A stretch of 64,000 bases of DNA from an uncultured Bacilli bacterium (GCA_934096715.1 CAKOMQ010000002.1:48005-112004), one strand, 5' to 3'. Counted from the first letter of the stretch, positions 24,128 to 32,772 are shown. The notes: generated by a model not told the origin, from the letters alone. Translations and numbers: made by a program.

Positions 24128-25039
24128 ATGAAAGTTGAAAAAATTTGTGGTAATTGTGAAAAGATTAACATGAAAAGAAAAAAAACTAATTTTTATGGTA
24201 TTCCAACATATGAGTGTATTCAAGATTGTAAATACCATAAATTAGACGAATCTGGTTGTAGAGATCATAGATTTGCCAAAGCAGGATGGACAAGAACTGG
24301 ATTTTGGATTATAACTGCAGTTGCAAAAATATTAGAATTAGATTCTGATAGTAAAGATATAAAAATGCTTTTTGACCTACTATTTGAATATCGTACTACT
24401 GGCGATAATAATAAAGATACATTATTGGATGATTATGATCAAAGTGGTAGATTAGTAGCAGAAAATCTATTAAAAGCAGAAAATAAAGAAGAATATGCAA
24501 CTCAAATTTATAATTTTTACTTTATTCCTATCATATTATTAATTAGTGATAATAAAAAGGAAGAAGCATTAAAAGAATTCTTTAGAATGGCTGAAGAATT
24601 AAAAGAAACATTTAACATAAAAAGTAATGTTAATTTAATAAAGGAAGGAGAAAATATTACAATGGGAAATAATGAATTACTTAAAATAAATTCTATACTA
24701 GATATTGATAACACTGAAGATTTTAATATTTTATTCAACTATATTAAAAATAGCACTGATGATATTAAAGCATTATATGTTGAAATATGTGATGCCTTAA
24801 AAGGTTTATTAGATAATCAAACAACAGAAGAAAATAAAGTAGCTATACTAAGAAAATATTATAATAGTTCAATTATAATAGCTATTCAAGATGCTAAAAA
24901 TCCTAAAAGTGATCATTCATCAATCAAAAACATATTAGGTACAATGCTATTAAGAATTAATTGTGAATTCAATAGTTATCGTACACCTGATGTTACTCGT
25001 AAAAGAGTACCACTAGATATAAAAGCAAGTTCACGTTAA
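24128..25039 (+). CDS. Cys-rich N-terminus protein of unknown function
   Basis: A 303-residue protein. The N-terminal 45 residues hold CGNC, then CIQDCKYH and CRDHRF, eight or so Cys/His that could bind zinc. The rest is helical and acidic, with two similar helical halves (residues 60-170 and 185-290) but no family I recognise. Start ATG at 24128 with a GGGGGG site ten bases upstream; a TTG in frame upstream overlaps that site. It is divergent from the Clp-like ATPase gene with 96 bases between the starts, so a functional link, such as adaptor and remodeller, is possible but not shown. Confidence 0.65.
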   Translation: MKVEKICGNCEKINMKRKKTNFYGIPTYECIQDCKYHKLDESGCRDHRFAKAGWTRTGFWIITAVAKILELDSDSKDIKMLFDLLFEYRTTGDNNKDTLLDDYDQSGRLVAENLLKAENKEEYATQIYNFYFIPIILLISDNKKEEALKEFFRMAEELKETFNIKSNVNLIKEGENITMGNNELLKINSILDIDNTEDFNILFNYIKNSTDDIKALYVEICDALKGLLDNQTTEENKVAILRKYYNSSIIIAIQDAKNPKSDHSSIKNILGTMLLRINCEFNSYRTPDVTRKRVPLDIKASSR

Positions 25040-25052
25040 TGTGAACTTTTTT
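25029..25052 (+). terminator. Terminator overlapping the 24128 gene's stop
   Basis: Stem GTTCAC / GTGAAC with a six-base loop containing the stop codon, then six T. Confidence 0.75.
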
Positions 25053-25060
25053 AGTGCAAT

Positions 25061-25083
25061 AAAAAACTTCGTCAAAACGAAGT
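25061..25083 (-). terminator. Terminator after tRNA-Asn
   Basis: Minus-strand stem ACTTCG / CGAAGT with a six-base loop, followed by six T. Confidence 0.7.
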
Positions 25084-25094
25084 AAATAACTAAA

Positions 25095-25170
25095 TGGCGC
25101 CCAATGTAGGACTCGAACCTACGACCTAACGGTTAACAGCCGTGCGCTCTACCGACTGAGCTAATTGGGC
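25095..25170 (-). tRNA. tRNA-Asn (anticodon GTT)
   Basis: Minus-strand cloverleaf with acceptor GCCCAAT / ATTGGGC, anticodon loop CTGTTAA, T-arm with GGTTCGAGTCC and an encoded CCA. Confidence 0.95.
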
Positions 25171-25226
25171 ATTGCTATTTAATTATAGTAAAAGTTTATG
25201 AAAATGTCAATCGGTTTAATACTAAT

Positions 25227-25655
25227 TTATAAAAATTTTTTAAGATTTTCAATGTTTTTTTCTTCTAATTCCAATAATTTGTTAGCTAAATCATTTATTT
25301 TATCATTAGATACATCAAAATTATTAATCTTTTCTTGTATAGCTATAATTCCTTTATTAGTTCCTTCCATCATAAGCTTAGCTAAAATACTTATTGAATT
25401 TTCTTTTTTAGATTTCATTTTAACCATTAGATTGCTAGTTATTTTTGATAATTCTTTGTTTTCTTTAGGTTCATATCCTTCATTAATAATCATTTCTCTA
25501 GTTTCATTTAAGATAGCCTTATAATCTTCTCTTTGTTCATGAAGTAACTCAATAAAATCTTCGTCACTAACATTCTCTAGAACATCATCAATACCAATTA
25601 AACCCATCTCAGCATTTTGATAAATAAAATTTAAGTATTCAATTTCTTTCTTCAT
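25227..25655 (-). CDS. Helical-bundle protein of unknown function
   Basis: A 142-residue all-helical protein (MKKEIEYLNFIYQNAEMGLIG start) with four long amphipathic helices; the arrangement resembles the DUF2383 / ferritin-like bundles common in Firmicutes. A ferritin metal site (paired ExxH) is not evident, though E and H occur in FIELLHEQREDY. The start is the ATG at 25655, eight bases after GGGTGA. That site is within the 3' arm of a hairpin that follows the RNase J gene (25661-25690), so its translation may be controlled by that fold. Confidence 0.6.
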   Translation of the reverse strand: MKKEIEYLNFIYQNAEMGLIGIDDVLENVSDEDFIELLHEQREDYKAILNETREMIINEGYEPKENKELSKITSNLMVKMKSKKENSISILAKLMMEGTNKGIIAIQEKINNFDVSNDKINDLANKLLELEEKNIENLKKFL

Positions 25656-25660
25656 ATAAA

Positions 25661-25690
25661 AATCACCCATACTTATTATGGATGATTTTT
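25661..25690 (-). promoter_or_regulatory. Hairpin that buries the next gene's ribosome-binding site
   Basis: The minus-strand arms AAATCATCCATA / TATGGGTGATTT pair around five bases and are followed by TTTTTA. The GGGTGA of the next gene is in the second arm. It looks both like a terminator for the RNase J gene and like a translational switch for the following gene. Confidence 0.6.
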
Positions 25691-25696
25691 TTAAAG

Positions 25697-27343
25697 TTAT
25701 ACTTCTTGTACAACCGCTATAATCATTGGTTTACATTCAGTTTCTTGATATAAATATTTACTTAATTCTTCTCGAATTTCTATTTTTATTTTATTGTAAT
25801 CAACATATTTAGGTGTTATATTTCTAACAATAATCTTTTCACATAGATCTTTTATTTCATTTATTAAATCTTTAGAATCTTTAACATATATAAATCCACG
25901 AGTTGTTACTTCCGGTCCTACTAACAATACCTTATCTTTCTTAGATATAGTAGCACTAATTAAGACAATACCATTTTCACTCAACATCTCTCTATCTTTA
26001 ATAACTACTTCTCCGATATCATCATTTAATTCTCCATCAATTAGAATATCATTTACTTTAATATGTTCAAGCTTTTCTTGTAATACTCCATTTTCAAACG
26101 TTACAACATCGCCATTTTGTTTTAGAATAATCTTATCAGCATCTATACCTAATCTACTCGCTAAATTAGCATTATTTACCATATATCTATATTCACCTTT
26201 AACTGGCATATAATGTTTAGGATTCATAAGTTTTATCATAATCATTAAGTCTTCACTAGAAGCATGATGAGATATTATCTTATCTTTTGGAATATTTACT
26301 ATATTACAACCAAATATTGATAAATCATTTTCTAATTTTACTAAAGTTTTTTCATTATTATCATATCTAGGTTCGGCAAAAACTAAAGTATCACTTGGTT
26401 TTAGTTCAATAAATTTATCATACCCATGAAGTATCTTACTAATATTTGCATACGGATTAGTCTTTTCATCACTAACAAGTAATATAGCGTTATCATCATT
26501 AATATTAGATAAATCTCCAATAATACCTTCTTCTACTTCTAAATATCTTTCTTTAATAGCAAAGTTAACAACATTTTGTAATTTTTTACCCATTATTATA
26601 ATCTTACGATGTGTATTTCTAGCAGCATTAAATATATCATTAATAGTATATAAATGATATGGTAACACTGAAAATATCAATCTCTTTTCATTATGTTTAA
26701 TAACATCTTTAAAGAAGTCTTCAAAACGATGATTAGGAGATGTATAACCTTTTCTTTCTGAAAAAGAAGACTCACATAATAAACAAAGAACTCCTTGCTT
26801 ACCTACGTAAGCTATCTTACCTAAATCCATATCATATACACCAAGCATTGCTGGATCTATTATAAAATCACCTGTATAACATATCGCACCATCTTTAGTA
26901 TATAAAACATACATAACTGAATCAGGTACACTATGAGATACACTTATTGGAAATACACTCAAACCATCTTTAAAATTAATCTTTTTATGTGGTTTAATTT
27001 CAATTATATTATCTTTTTTTAATCCATCTTCTTCTAAAATGAACTTCGTAAACTTAGTAGCATATACTTTAACTCCTGGTAAATCATCAATTAAATCTTT
27101 TATTGCACCCATATTTTCACCATGACCATGGGTTACAAAAATACCTTTAATTTTATTTTTATTCTTTACTAAGTAACTAAAATCAGGCATTATATAGTCT
27201 ATTCCTAGAAGATTAGAACTAGCATATTTAATACCACAATCAAAGACAAATATATTATCATCAACATTTACAATATAACAATTCTTTCCATTTTCGTTTA
27301 GTCCACCCAAACCAAAAATACTTATTTTACTCAATTTAATCAC
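25697..27343 (-). CDS. RNase J-family protein with degenerate active site
   Basis: A 548-residue metallo-beta-lactamase/beta-CASP protein of the RNase J type (start KISIFGLGGLNENGKNCYIV, SVPDS, YTGDFIID, and the C-terminal dimerisation domain). The metal motif that should read HxHxDH is HGHGEN, so Asp and the third His are changed, and the later PVHGEYR is PVKGEYR, losing another ligand. This is the pattern of non-catalytic RNase J2-like partners, not of the active J1. Start given at the GTG at 27343; a TTG at 27334 has a better-spaced AGAGTG site. A catalytic J1 would have to lie elsewhere. Confidence 0.85.
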   Translation of the reverse strand: MIKLSKISIFGLGGLNENGKNCYIVNVDDNIFVFDCGIKYASSNLLGIDYIMPDFSYLVKNKNKIKGIFVTHGHGENMGAIKDLIDDLPGVKVYATKFTKFILEEDGLKKDNIIEIKPHKKINFKDGLSVFPISVSHSVPDSVMYVLYTKDGAICYTGDFIIDPAMLGVYDMDLGKIAYVGKQGVLCLLCESSFSERKGYTSPNHRFEDFFKDVIKHNEKRLIFSVLPYHLYTINDIFNAARNTHRKIIIMGKKLQNVVNFAIKERYLEVEEGIIGDLSNINDDNAILLVSDEKTNPYANISKILHGYDKFIELKPSDTLVFAEPRYDNNEKTLVKLENDLSIFGCNIVNIPKDKIISHHASSEDLMIMIKLMNPKHYMPVKGEYRYMVNNANLASRLGIDADKIILKQNGDVVTFENGVLQEKLEHIKVNDILIDGELNDDIGEVVIKDREMLSENGIVLISATISKKDKVLLVGPEVTTRGFIYVKDSKDLINEIKDLCEKIIVRNITPKYVDYNKIKIEIREELSKYLYQETECKPMIIAVVQEV

Positions 27344-27420
27344 TCTTTCTTTTATTTAAAGTTTTTTTGCTCTCAATAAGTATACCATTTTTTTACTAAT
27401 TTATCAAATTTAATCGCAGA

Positions 27421-27444
27421 AAAAAATTGAAACCTAAGTTTCAA
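27421..27444 (-). terminator. Terminator after the 28261 gene
   Basis: Minus-strand stem TTGAAAC / GTTTCAA with a four-base loop and a run of seven T. Confidence 0.75.
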
Positions 27445-27460
27445 TCTTAAAAATTATTTA

Positions 27461-28261
27461 TTAATGTCTACTACTACTTTCGTTACCACTTTCAAATTCT
27501 TGTTGATTTAGATATTCAATATACTTTCTATGTTTAGAATAATGAAATTCACTCAAATATACACGTTCACTTTCATAAATCATACCATGATCTGTTGCAT
27601 ATTCAGAAATAGGCTTAATTATTTTATATGTGGCAAGTCTTTTTAAAGTTTTTTTACTTGCAACACTACCTAACCATTTATCATAATCATCCATATAATC
27701 TAAAAAACTACGTACATCTAAATCCATTTTTTCAGGTGGAGTCATATATTTATATTCAGGATTAGGATATTCATCAAAACATCCACAATACTTTATTAAA
27801 AAGTCATATGGTTTTATATATGCTACATTTTTTGGAACATCTTGCATTTTAAATTCTTTAGCTAATTCCAATAACTTTTGTTGACCTTCTTTTCCTACAA
27901 AATCTACACAAAAAGTAAGACAACCTGAATGATATCTATACTTTCTTACACCATCACCAGATAAATTGAAAAAGATTTCTCTATTTTCATCAGACAGGCA
28001 ATCTTCAACAACTTCTATCCAGCACTCACCTTCATTAACATGGTCACTTACCATAAATGTATAGATATTTTTACTCCATAATTCCTTGCAAGCTGGTATA
28101 CATTCTTCTATTATGAATCTAGTTGGATCATTTTCTACTTGTTCTTGTGGACATTGCGGTACTTCATTATAGTTTTCATTCATTGGCAAAAATCCTTTTT
28201 CTTGTACTTCTTTATTCTTTTTTTGAAATACACTTATATTTATTTCTTCTATTTGTTTCAT
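27461..28261 (-). CDS. Protein of unknown function
   Basis: A 266-residue soluble protein with no signal peptide, rich in Cys, Tyr and acidic residues. Segments such as CIPACKELWSKNIYTFMVSD and GECWIEVVEDCLSDENREIF suggest an alpha-beta fold in which the first half could bind a metal or ligand; a later KPYDFLIKYCGCFDEYPNPEY is unusual. I do not recognise a family. It has a GGGGG site nine bases before the ATG and its own terminator, so it is a single-gene unit. Confidence 0.6.
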   Translation of the reverse strand: MKQIEEINISVFQKKNKEVQEKGFLPMNENYNEVPQCPQEQVENDPTRFIIEECIPACKELWSKNIYTFMVSDHVNEGECWIEVVEDCLSDENREIFFNLSGDGVRKYRYHSGCLTFCVDFVGKEGQQKLLELAKEFKMQDVPKNVAYIKPYDFLIKYCGCFDEYPNPEYKYMTPPEKMDLDVRSFLDYMDDYDKWLGSVASKKTLKRLATYKIIKPISEYATDHGMIYESERVYLSEFHYSKHRKYIEYLNQQEFESGNESSSRH

Positions 28262-28330
28262 AATTTCCCCCTAACATTTTTTTCGCCTATCCTACCACTA
28301 CTATAACCATTTGTCAATTATTATGAATAG

Positions 28331-28353
28331 AAAAAAAGAGAGTCACTCTCTTT
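28331..28353 (-). terminator. Terminator overlapping the 29113 gene's stop
   Basis: Minus-strand stem AAAGAGAG / CTCTCTTT with the TGA stop as its loop, followed by TTTT. Confidence 0.75.
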
Positions 28354-29113
28354 CTTCACTAATTAATGTAGTTAAATTAACTATCTTTAGATTCTTATAG
28401 TATATCTGTTTTAATATCAATTTATATTCATTTAGGGATACATTATTATCAATATAAATAATATCTCCCGAATTAATTAACTTTATTGATTCACCAACAT
28501 TATTCTTAGTAATTTTAATAGAAGGTTCAATTAAATACTTATTATAAGACTTGCATAACTCCAGTAGATTATCATTTATTACGCATATCCTACTTTGACT
28601 TTTCATCTTCCTTTCTAAATCTTTATAATTATTATAGTCATTATTTATTTGTTCATAACTACTAGAATTATCAAAAGTACTCATATTTACAAGTCTACTA
28701 AACAAAATATTAATTCTACTAGAATAATCAATTAATATATTATTATCTTCTAGTATTATAGATACTGCATTTTTTAAACTATTACCTTTGCTTATAATTT
28801 TATCTTTATTATTATTGATACTTATACTAGGTTTTACTTCATTATATAAAAGATAATCACTACTAAATACTTCTAATTCTTTCATATTATTATAACTTTC
28901 AAAAACATTTACATCCATACCATTAAGCCCTGGTATAATATAATCATCTTTAATCTCAGCATTAACACTTTTAATATAATAATTGTCCTTATTACTTTTA
29001 ATTTCATAAAATAATTGATTATTGGAAATTAACAAATCATTAATTTTTTCTGTATACAAAATACTAATAACTAATATTAAAGATATACCAAAATATTTAA
29101 AATAATTATTCAT
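28343..29113 (-). CDS. Membrane-anchored extracellular protein
   Basis: A 256-residue protein with an uncleaved N-terminal anchor (residues about 5-25) and an extracytoplasmic body. The block IPGLNGMDVN and a later KNAVSIILEDNN, together with the C-terminal LINSGDIIYIDNN ... LKIVNLTTLI, resemble polysaccharide-deacetylase (NodB-fold) proteins in outline. The catalytic His and Asp are not seen, so an enzyme is unlikely. Start ATG at 29113 with AGGTGAAAA. It lies alone downstream of an SSB-like gene. Function unknown. Confidence 0.5.
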   Translation of the reverse strand: MNNYFKYFGISLILVISILYTEKINDLLISNNQLFYEIKSNKDNYYIKSVNAEIKDDYIIPGLNGMDVNVFESYNNMKELEVFSSDYLLYNEVKPSISINNNKDKIISKGNSLKNAVSIILEDNNILIDYSSRINILFSRLVNMSTFDNSSSYEQINNDYNNYKDLERKMKSQSRICVINDNLLELCKSYNKYLIEPSIKITKNNVGESIKLINSGDIIYIDNNVSLNEYKLILKQIYYKNLKIVNLTTLISEERE

Positions 29114-29174
29114 TTTTCACCTACATTAAAATATATGATTAATATAAATTATTTTTCCTAACTTCCTAACGTTG

Positions 29175-29519
29175 TCACGCTTCCTTCTCTTCAGTCTTTT
29201 TAGAACTACTAGATAAAAATGTTACTTTTTCTGCAATAACTTCTGTTACATATCGTACAACATTATTCTCATCTTCGTATTTACTAGATTGAAGTCTACC
29301 TTTTATGCCAATTACATCCCCTGAATGGCAATATTCACAGGTACAAGCCGCTACATTGTTCCACATAGTACATTTTATAAAATCAGTTTCGTATACACCT
29401 TCTGCATTTTTAAAGTTACGATTAACTGCTAAAAGAAGCCAAGTAAATATCTTACCATCTTTTACTTCACTCTTTTGTGGATCACTTGCAAGTCGACCAA
29501 CCAAAACCACGTTATTCAT
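29175..29519 (-). CDS. SSB-like single-strand DNA-binding protein
   Basis: A 114-residue OB-fold protein of the SSB family (start MNNVVLVGRLASDP). The usual WGKxAE segment is replaced by a Cys cluster at C50, C59, C61 and C64 (AACTCEYCHSGDVIGIKGRL), which could bind zinc or be redox-active. The acidic, hydrophobic C-terminal tip that recruits partner proteins in normal SSB is missing, ending KTEEKEA. It is shorter than replicative SSB and may be an accessory form. Strong GAAAGGAGG site. Confidence 0.8.
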   Translation of the reverse strand: MNNVVLVGRLASDPQKSEVKDGKIFTWLLLAVNRNFKNAEGVYETDFIKCTMWNNVAACTCEYCHSGDVIGIKGRLQSSKYEDENNVVRYVTEVIAEKVTFLSSSSKKTEEKEA

Positions 29520-29593
29520 TGATGCCTCCTTTCATAAAGAAATTAACACATCTAATATAATAATACAAATTACCAATTTCATATAAATTTGCC

Positions 29594-29632
29594 AAAAAAA
29601 TAAACCAAATTCTTAATATTTTTGGTTTATTT
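29594..29632 (-). terminator. Terminator after sufB
   Basis: Minus-strand stem AAATAAACCAAA / TTTGGTTTATTT around an 11-base loop, followed by four more T. Confidence 0.65.
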
Positions 29633-29659
29633 AGTCTATATTATTTAATTTTTGTAAAA

Positions 29660-30955
29660 TCAACTTTCTTTTAATAATCTATTAATTTCAACAGCATATT
29701 CCATTGGAAGTTCATTTTTAAAATCACTTATAAATCCAGTTACAATAAGTTCCTTACTAACTTCTTCACTTAATCCCTTGCTCATCAAATAATTAAGTTT
29801 CTCTTCACTAACTTTAGATATAGTAGCTTCATGTTCAATATAACTAGAATTATTGCCTACAATATTTTTAGGATACGTATCACTCTTAGACATTTCATCT
29901 AATATCAAAGTATCACATTTAACAAATGCTTGTGAGTTAATAGCATCCTTGCTTATCTTAACTAATCCCCTATAACTAGCATTTCCACCACTTTCACTTA
30001 TACTTTTACTTATTATAGTACTCTTAGTATTCTTACCTAGATGTATCATTTTAGCACCAGCATCCAACACTTGCATATCTTTTGCATAGGCAATTGACAT
30101 ACTTTTAGCACTTCCACCGTCACCCTTTAATATAGAGCTAGGATATTTCATTGTAACACATGAACCGATATTACCATCAATCCATTCCATATGTCCACCT
30201 TCATCAACAACACTTCTTTTAGTAACTAAATTATATACATCTTTACTCCAATTTTGAATGGTAGAATATCGCATTTTTGCATTCTTACCAACAAATATTT
30301 CAACTACTCCAGCATGCAGTGAACTACTAGAATAACTTTTTGCCGTACATCCTTCAATATATTCAAGTTCACTAAAATCATCTACAATTATAATAGTTCT
30401 TTCAAATTGTCCTAAAGACTCACTATCTATTCTAAAATAACTTTGAAGTGGCCTATCCAGCTTAGTATGTGGTGGAATATATATAAAAGATCCCCCACTC
30501 CATAAAGCTCCATTTAAAGCAGTATATTTATTTTCTTTATAATCAACTAATGTATTAAAATATTTCTTAAATAATTCTGGATACTTCTTTAATGCATCAT
30601 CAGTTGAAGTAAATATTATATCTTTATCAGTTTTTGTACTATGATACACTACTTCACTTTCATATTGATTAGTAACACCATCTAAGTACTCTTCTTCAGC
30701 TTTTATAACGCCAAGCTTACAAAAAGTATTCTTAACTTCATTATCTACTTTATTCCAATCATCTTCTAAAGAATTATTATTATCTTTGTAATAATTAATA
30801 TTATCAAAATCAATATTAATCTCAGGTCCAAAATTTGGTTCATCCATCTTTTCATACTCTCTAAATGATTGCAACCTAAAATTAAGCATAAATTCTGGTT
30901 CATGCTTTTTTTCAGAGATATATTTAATTAAACTTTCATCTAACTTCATTTTCAT
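29660..30955 (-). CDS. sufB: Fe-S assembly scaffold SufB, isolated and leaderless
   Basis: A 431-residue SufB-like protein, the Fe-S scaffold that normally works with SufC and SufD. Conserved blocks include SGGSFIYIPPHTKLDRPLQSY, ELEYIEGCTAKSYSSSSLHAG, and DAINSQAFVKCDTLILDEMSKSDT... with the Cys that carries the cluster in FVKCD. The gene is alone: sufC, sufD, sufS and sufU are not in the window. There is no ribosome-binding site; the -10 box (30963-30968) is so close that transcription would begin at or next to the ATG, so the message is predicted to be leaderless. A second ATG two codons later is possible. Confidence 0.92.
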   Translation of the reverse strand: MKMKLDESLIKYISEKKHEPEFMLNFRLQSFREYEKMDEPNFGPEINIDFDNINYYKDNNNSLEDDWNKVDNEVKNTFCKLGVIKAEEEYLDGVTNQYESEVVYHSTKTDKDIIFTSTDDALKKYPELFKKYFNTLVDYKENKYTALNGALWSGGSFIYIPPHTKLDRPLQSYFRIDSESLGQFERTIIIVDDFSELEYIEGCTAKSYSSSSLHAGVVEIFVGKNAKMRYSTIQNWSKDVYNLVTKRSVVDEGGHMEWIDGNIGSCVTMKYPSSILKGDGGSAKSMSIAYAKDMQVLDAGAKMIHLGKNTKSTIISKSISESGGNASYRGLVKISKDAINSQAFVKCDTLILDEMSKSDTYPKNIVGNNSSYIEHEATISKVSEEKLNYLMSKGLSEEVSKELIVTGFISDFKNELPMEYAVEINRLLKES

Positions 30956-30962
30956 AACTTAT

Positions 30963-30991
30963 ATAATACAATAAATTTAGTTTAAAAACAA
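30963..30991 (-). promoter_or_regulatory. Promoter giving a leaderless sufB message
   Basis: TTGTTT at 30986-30991 and TATTAT at 30963-30968 with a 17-base spacer; only seven bases separate the -10 box from the sufB ATG. Confidence 0.65.
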
Positions 30992-31020
30992 TTGTCTTAT
31001 TATATTTTTTTTGTTAAAAT
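30992..31020 (+). promoter_or_regulatory. Promoter of the 31045 gene
   Basis: TTGTCT at 30992-30997 and TAAAAT at 31015-31020 with a 17-base spacer. Its -35 box touches the -35 box of the divergent sufB promoter, so one polymerase probably excludes the other. Confidence 0.6.
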
Positions 31021-31044
31021 AATTATAGAATAGGAAGAATATGT

Positions 31045-31710
31045 ATGACTAATGAAGAATTTATAACAACTAAAAAAAGTCTTTATGAATCATTAAGAGA
31101 TATTAATGTCTTAAATAATCATTTAGTATATCAAAATTATTCTGTTCCTTTAGATAATTTAAGTATAGAAAAAATCTTCAGATTCTGCCCAGGATTATTT
31201 AATCTAGAACCAGCAGATATCATAAAAGTTATATATACATGTAAACTATTATCTAAAAATGAGCTCACAGAAATAGAAATAAATTACTTAACTAATTATA
31301 CAAAAAGCTATCTAAATTTAAAAAAACATATACTTAATAATATAGAATATATTGTAAATGGTAATCCCATTAGTTTAGAAACACTAGAAAGAGATATCAA
31401 AGGCTTCGAATTACCAATATTATTTAGTGATGATGATGCTTTTAAAAATAGTATTGGCGCTAGTATCATTAGAAAAGAACTAGATGTTTATTATAACAGT
31501 ATAGATAATGGTGGTATGGAAAAAGACTTACAAAGAGTTAGAAAGAAGAATGGTATCTCATCAAGCGATCCATCTTTAGATAGGAACTATCTAGAATATC
31601 AAGAATTTCATGATAAATTAAATAGTTATCAAAATGCAGGATTTGTTACAATATTCTTAATTGGATTTATAATAGTAACTACCCTAATCTTATTAATGAT
31701 GATAAAATAG
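31045..31710 (+). CDS. Tail-anchored protein of unknown function
   Basis: A 221-residue helical cytoplasmic protein with one C-terminal membrane segment (AGFVTIFLIGFIIVTTLILL) and a short KK end. It has an AGGAAG site before the ATG. No family is recognised. The stop is eight bases from the stop of convergent spoVS, with a shared AATAGAG / CTCTATT hairpin between them. Confidence 0.6.
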   Translation: MTNEEFITTKKSLYESLRDINVLNNHLVYQNYSVPLDNLSIEKIFRFCPGLFNLEPADIIKVIYTCKLLSKNELTEIEINYLTNYTKSYLNLKKHILNNIEYIVNGNPISLETLERDIKGFELPILFSDDDAFKNSIGASIIRKELDVYYNSIDNGGMEKDLQRVRKKNGISSSDPSLDRNYLEYQEFHDKLNSYQNAGFVTIFLIGFIIVTTLILLMMIK

Positions 31711-31717
31711 AGACTAA

Positions 31718-31978
31718 TTATTTAGCCTCTATTATTAATTTAATGGCAGTTTTTTGCTCTCCATTAATTACTATATCATTAAAAGCTGGAATGACAACCA
31801 AATTATCCCCTGTTGGCGCTACAAAACCACGACATATTGCTACTGCTTTAATCGCCTGATTTAAACTACCTGCTCCAATTGTTTGAATTTCAACACATTT
31901 TTTCTCTCGATAAATATTAGCAATTGCACCAGCAACTTTACTAGGATTAGACTTACTCGATACTTTTAATATTTCCAT
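31718..31978 (-). CDS. spoVS: Stage V sporulation protein S
   Basis: An 86-residue SpoVS, nearly identical in pattern to the family (MEILKVSSKSNPSKVAGAIA, GAGSLNQAIKAVAICRGFVAP, INGEQKTAIKLIIEAK). In Bacillus it controls SpoIID and cortex formation and the progress of sporulation. The RBS is AAAGGAAT. Convergent with the 31045 gene. Confidence 0.96.
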   Translation of the reverse strand: MEILKVSSKSNPSKVAGAIANIYREKKCVEIQTIGAGSLNQAIKAVAICRGFVAPTGDNLVVIPAFNDIVINGEQKTAIKLIIEAK

Positions 31979-32082
31979 TTTTATTATTCCTTTCTTTCTA
32001 TTTAATTATATTAGATTATTTTATATTTAGAACTTCATTTTACAGACTTAAAAAAACATGATATTATTAAAGTGGTGATAAC

Positions 32083-32772
32083 ATGAATAATAAGGGATTC
32101 ACATTAGTAGAAATAATTGCCGTTATAGCAATACTTGGAATAATTATGAGCTTATCAATAAGCAGTTATGTAAATTATTCAGATAAATTAGAAGAAAAAA
32201 ATAAAGAAAACAGTATCTCTATTATTAAAATGAAAGCCAAAGATTATTATAATTCCACTGGTAAAAATATATTCTTTGTTAAAGAGTTACTAACAAGTGA
32301 ATATCTAAAACCTAATCAAGGAAATAATTACTTAATTAATAAAGAAGACTACGTATGTCACATTGTATCAATTGAAACAAGTATTGATGAGAATAACAAA
32401 GTAAATGTTACCGCAATTGTTGATGAAACAGATTATAGTTTAGAAAATAATGATGAACAAGGATATATTAATTGCGATGAATCTAAATTAGAAGAAAAAT
32501 TCTCATTATCTATAAAAGAAAGCACTATAACTGCTAACATACCAAAAAAATCTAGTGTAACAATTATGACAAACTTAGGAGATTATACTCACCAAGAAAA
32601 TAACACCGATACAAATAAACAAATAACTTTAAATATTAAGAATATAGAAAACATTCCAAGTACAGAAGATAATCACTTTTTAGTAGTAGCACAAGCTACC
32701 TTAGTTGATGAAAATAATAAAATAACAACCAAAAAAATAAGTATAAAGGCTAAAGAATTAAAGGCAAATTAA
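32083..32772 (+). CDS. Type IV prepilin-like protein, orphan
   Basis: A 229-residue protein with a class III (prepilin) leader: short basic MNNK then G|FTLVEIIAVIAILGIIM. Cleavage after Gly5 and methylation of Phe are expected. The body is Lys/Asn/Thr-rich. No prepilin peptidase, pilus ATPase or assembly gene is near, so it is an orphan, possibly acting with com or other pilus genes elsewhere. Start ATG with GGTGATAAC. Convergent with rluB. Confidence 0.85.
   Translation: MNNKGFTLVEIIAVIAILGIIMSLSISSYVNYSDKLEEKNKENSISIIKMKAKDYYNSTGKNIFFVKELLTSEYLKPNQGNNYLINKEDYVCHIVSIETSIDENNKVNVTAIVDETDYSLENNDEQGYINCDESKLEEKFSLSIKESTITANIPKKSSVTIMTNLGDYTHQENNTDTNKQITLNIKNIENIPSTEDNHFLVVAQATLVDENNKITTKKISIKAKELKAN

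Noticed and set aside
25227..25655. Ferritin or Dps
   Set aside because: A helical bundle is likely, but the metal-binding ExxH pairs are missing.
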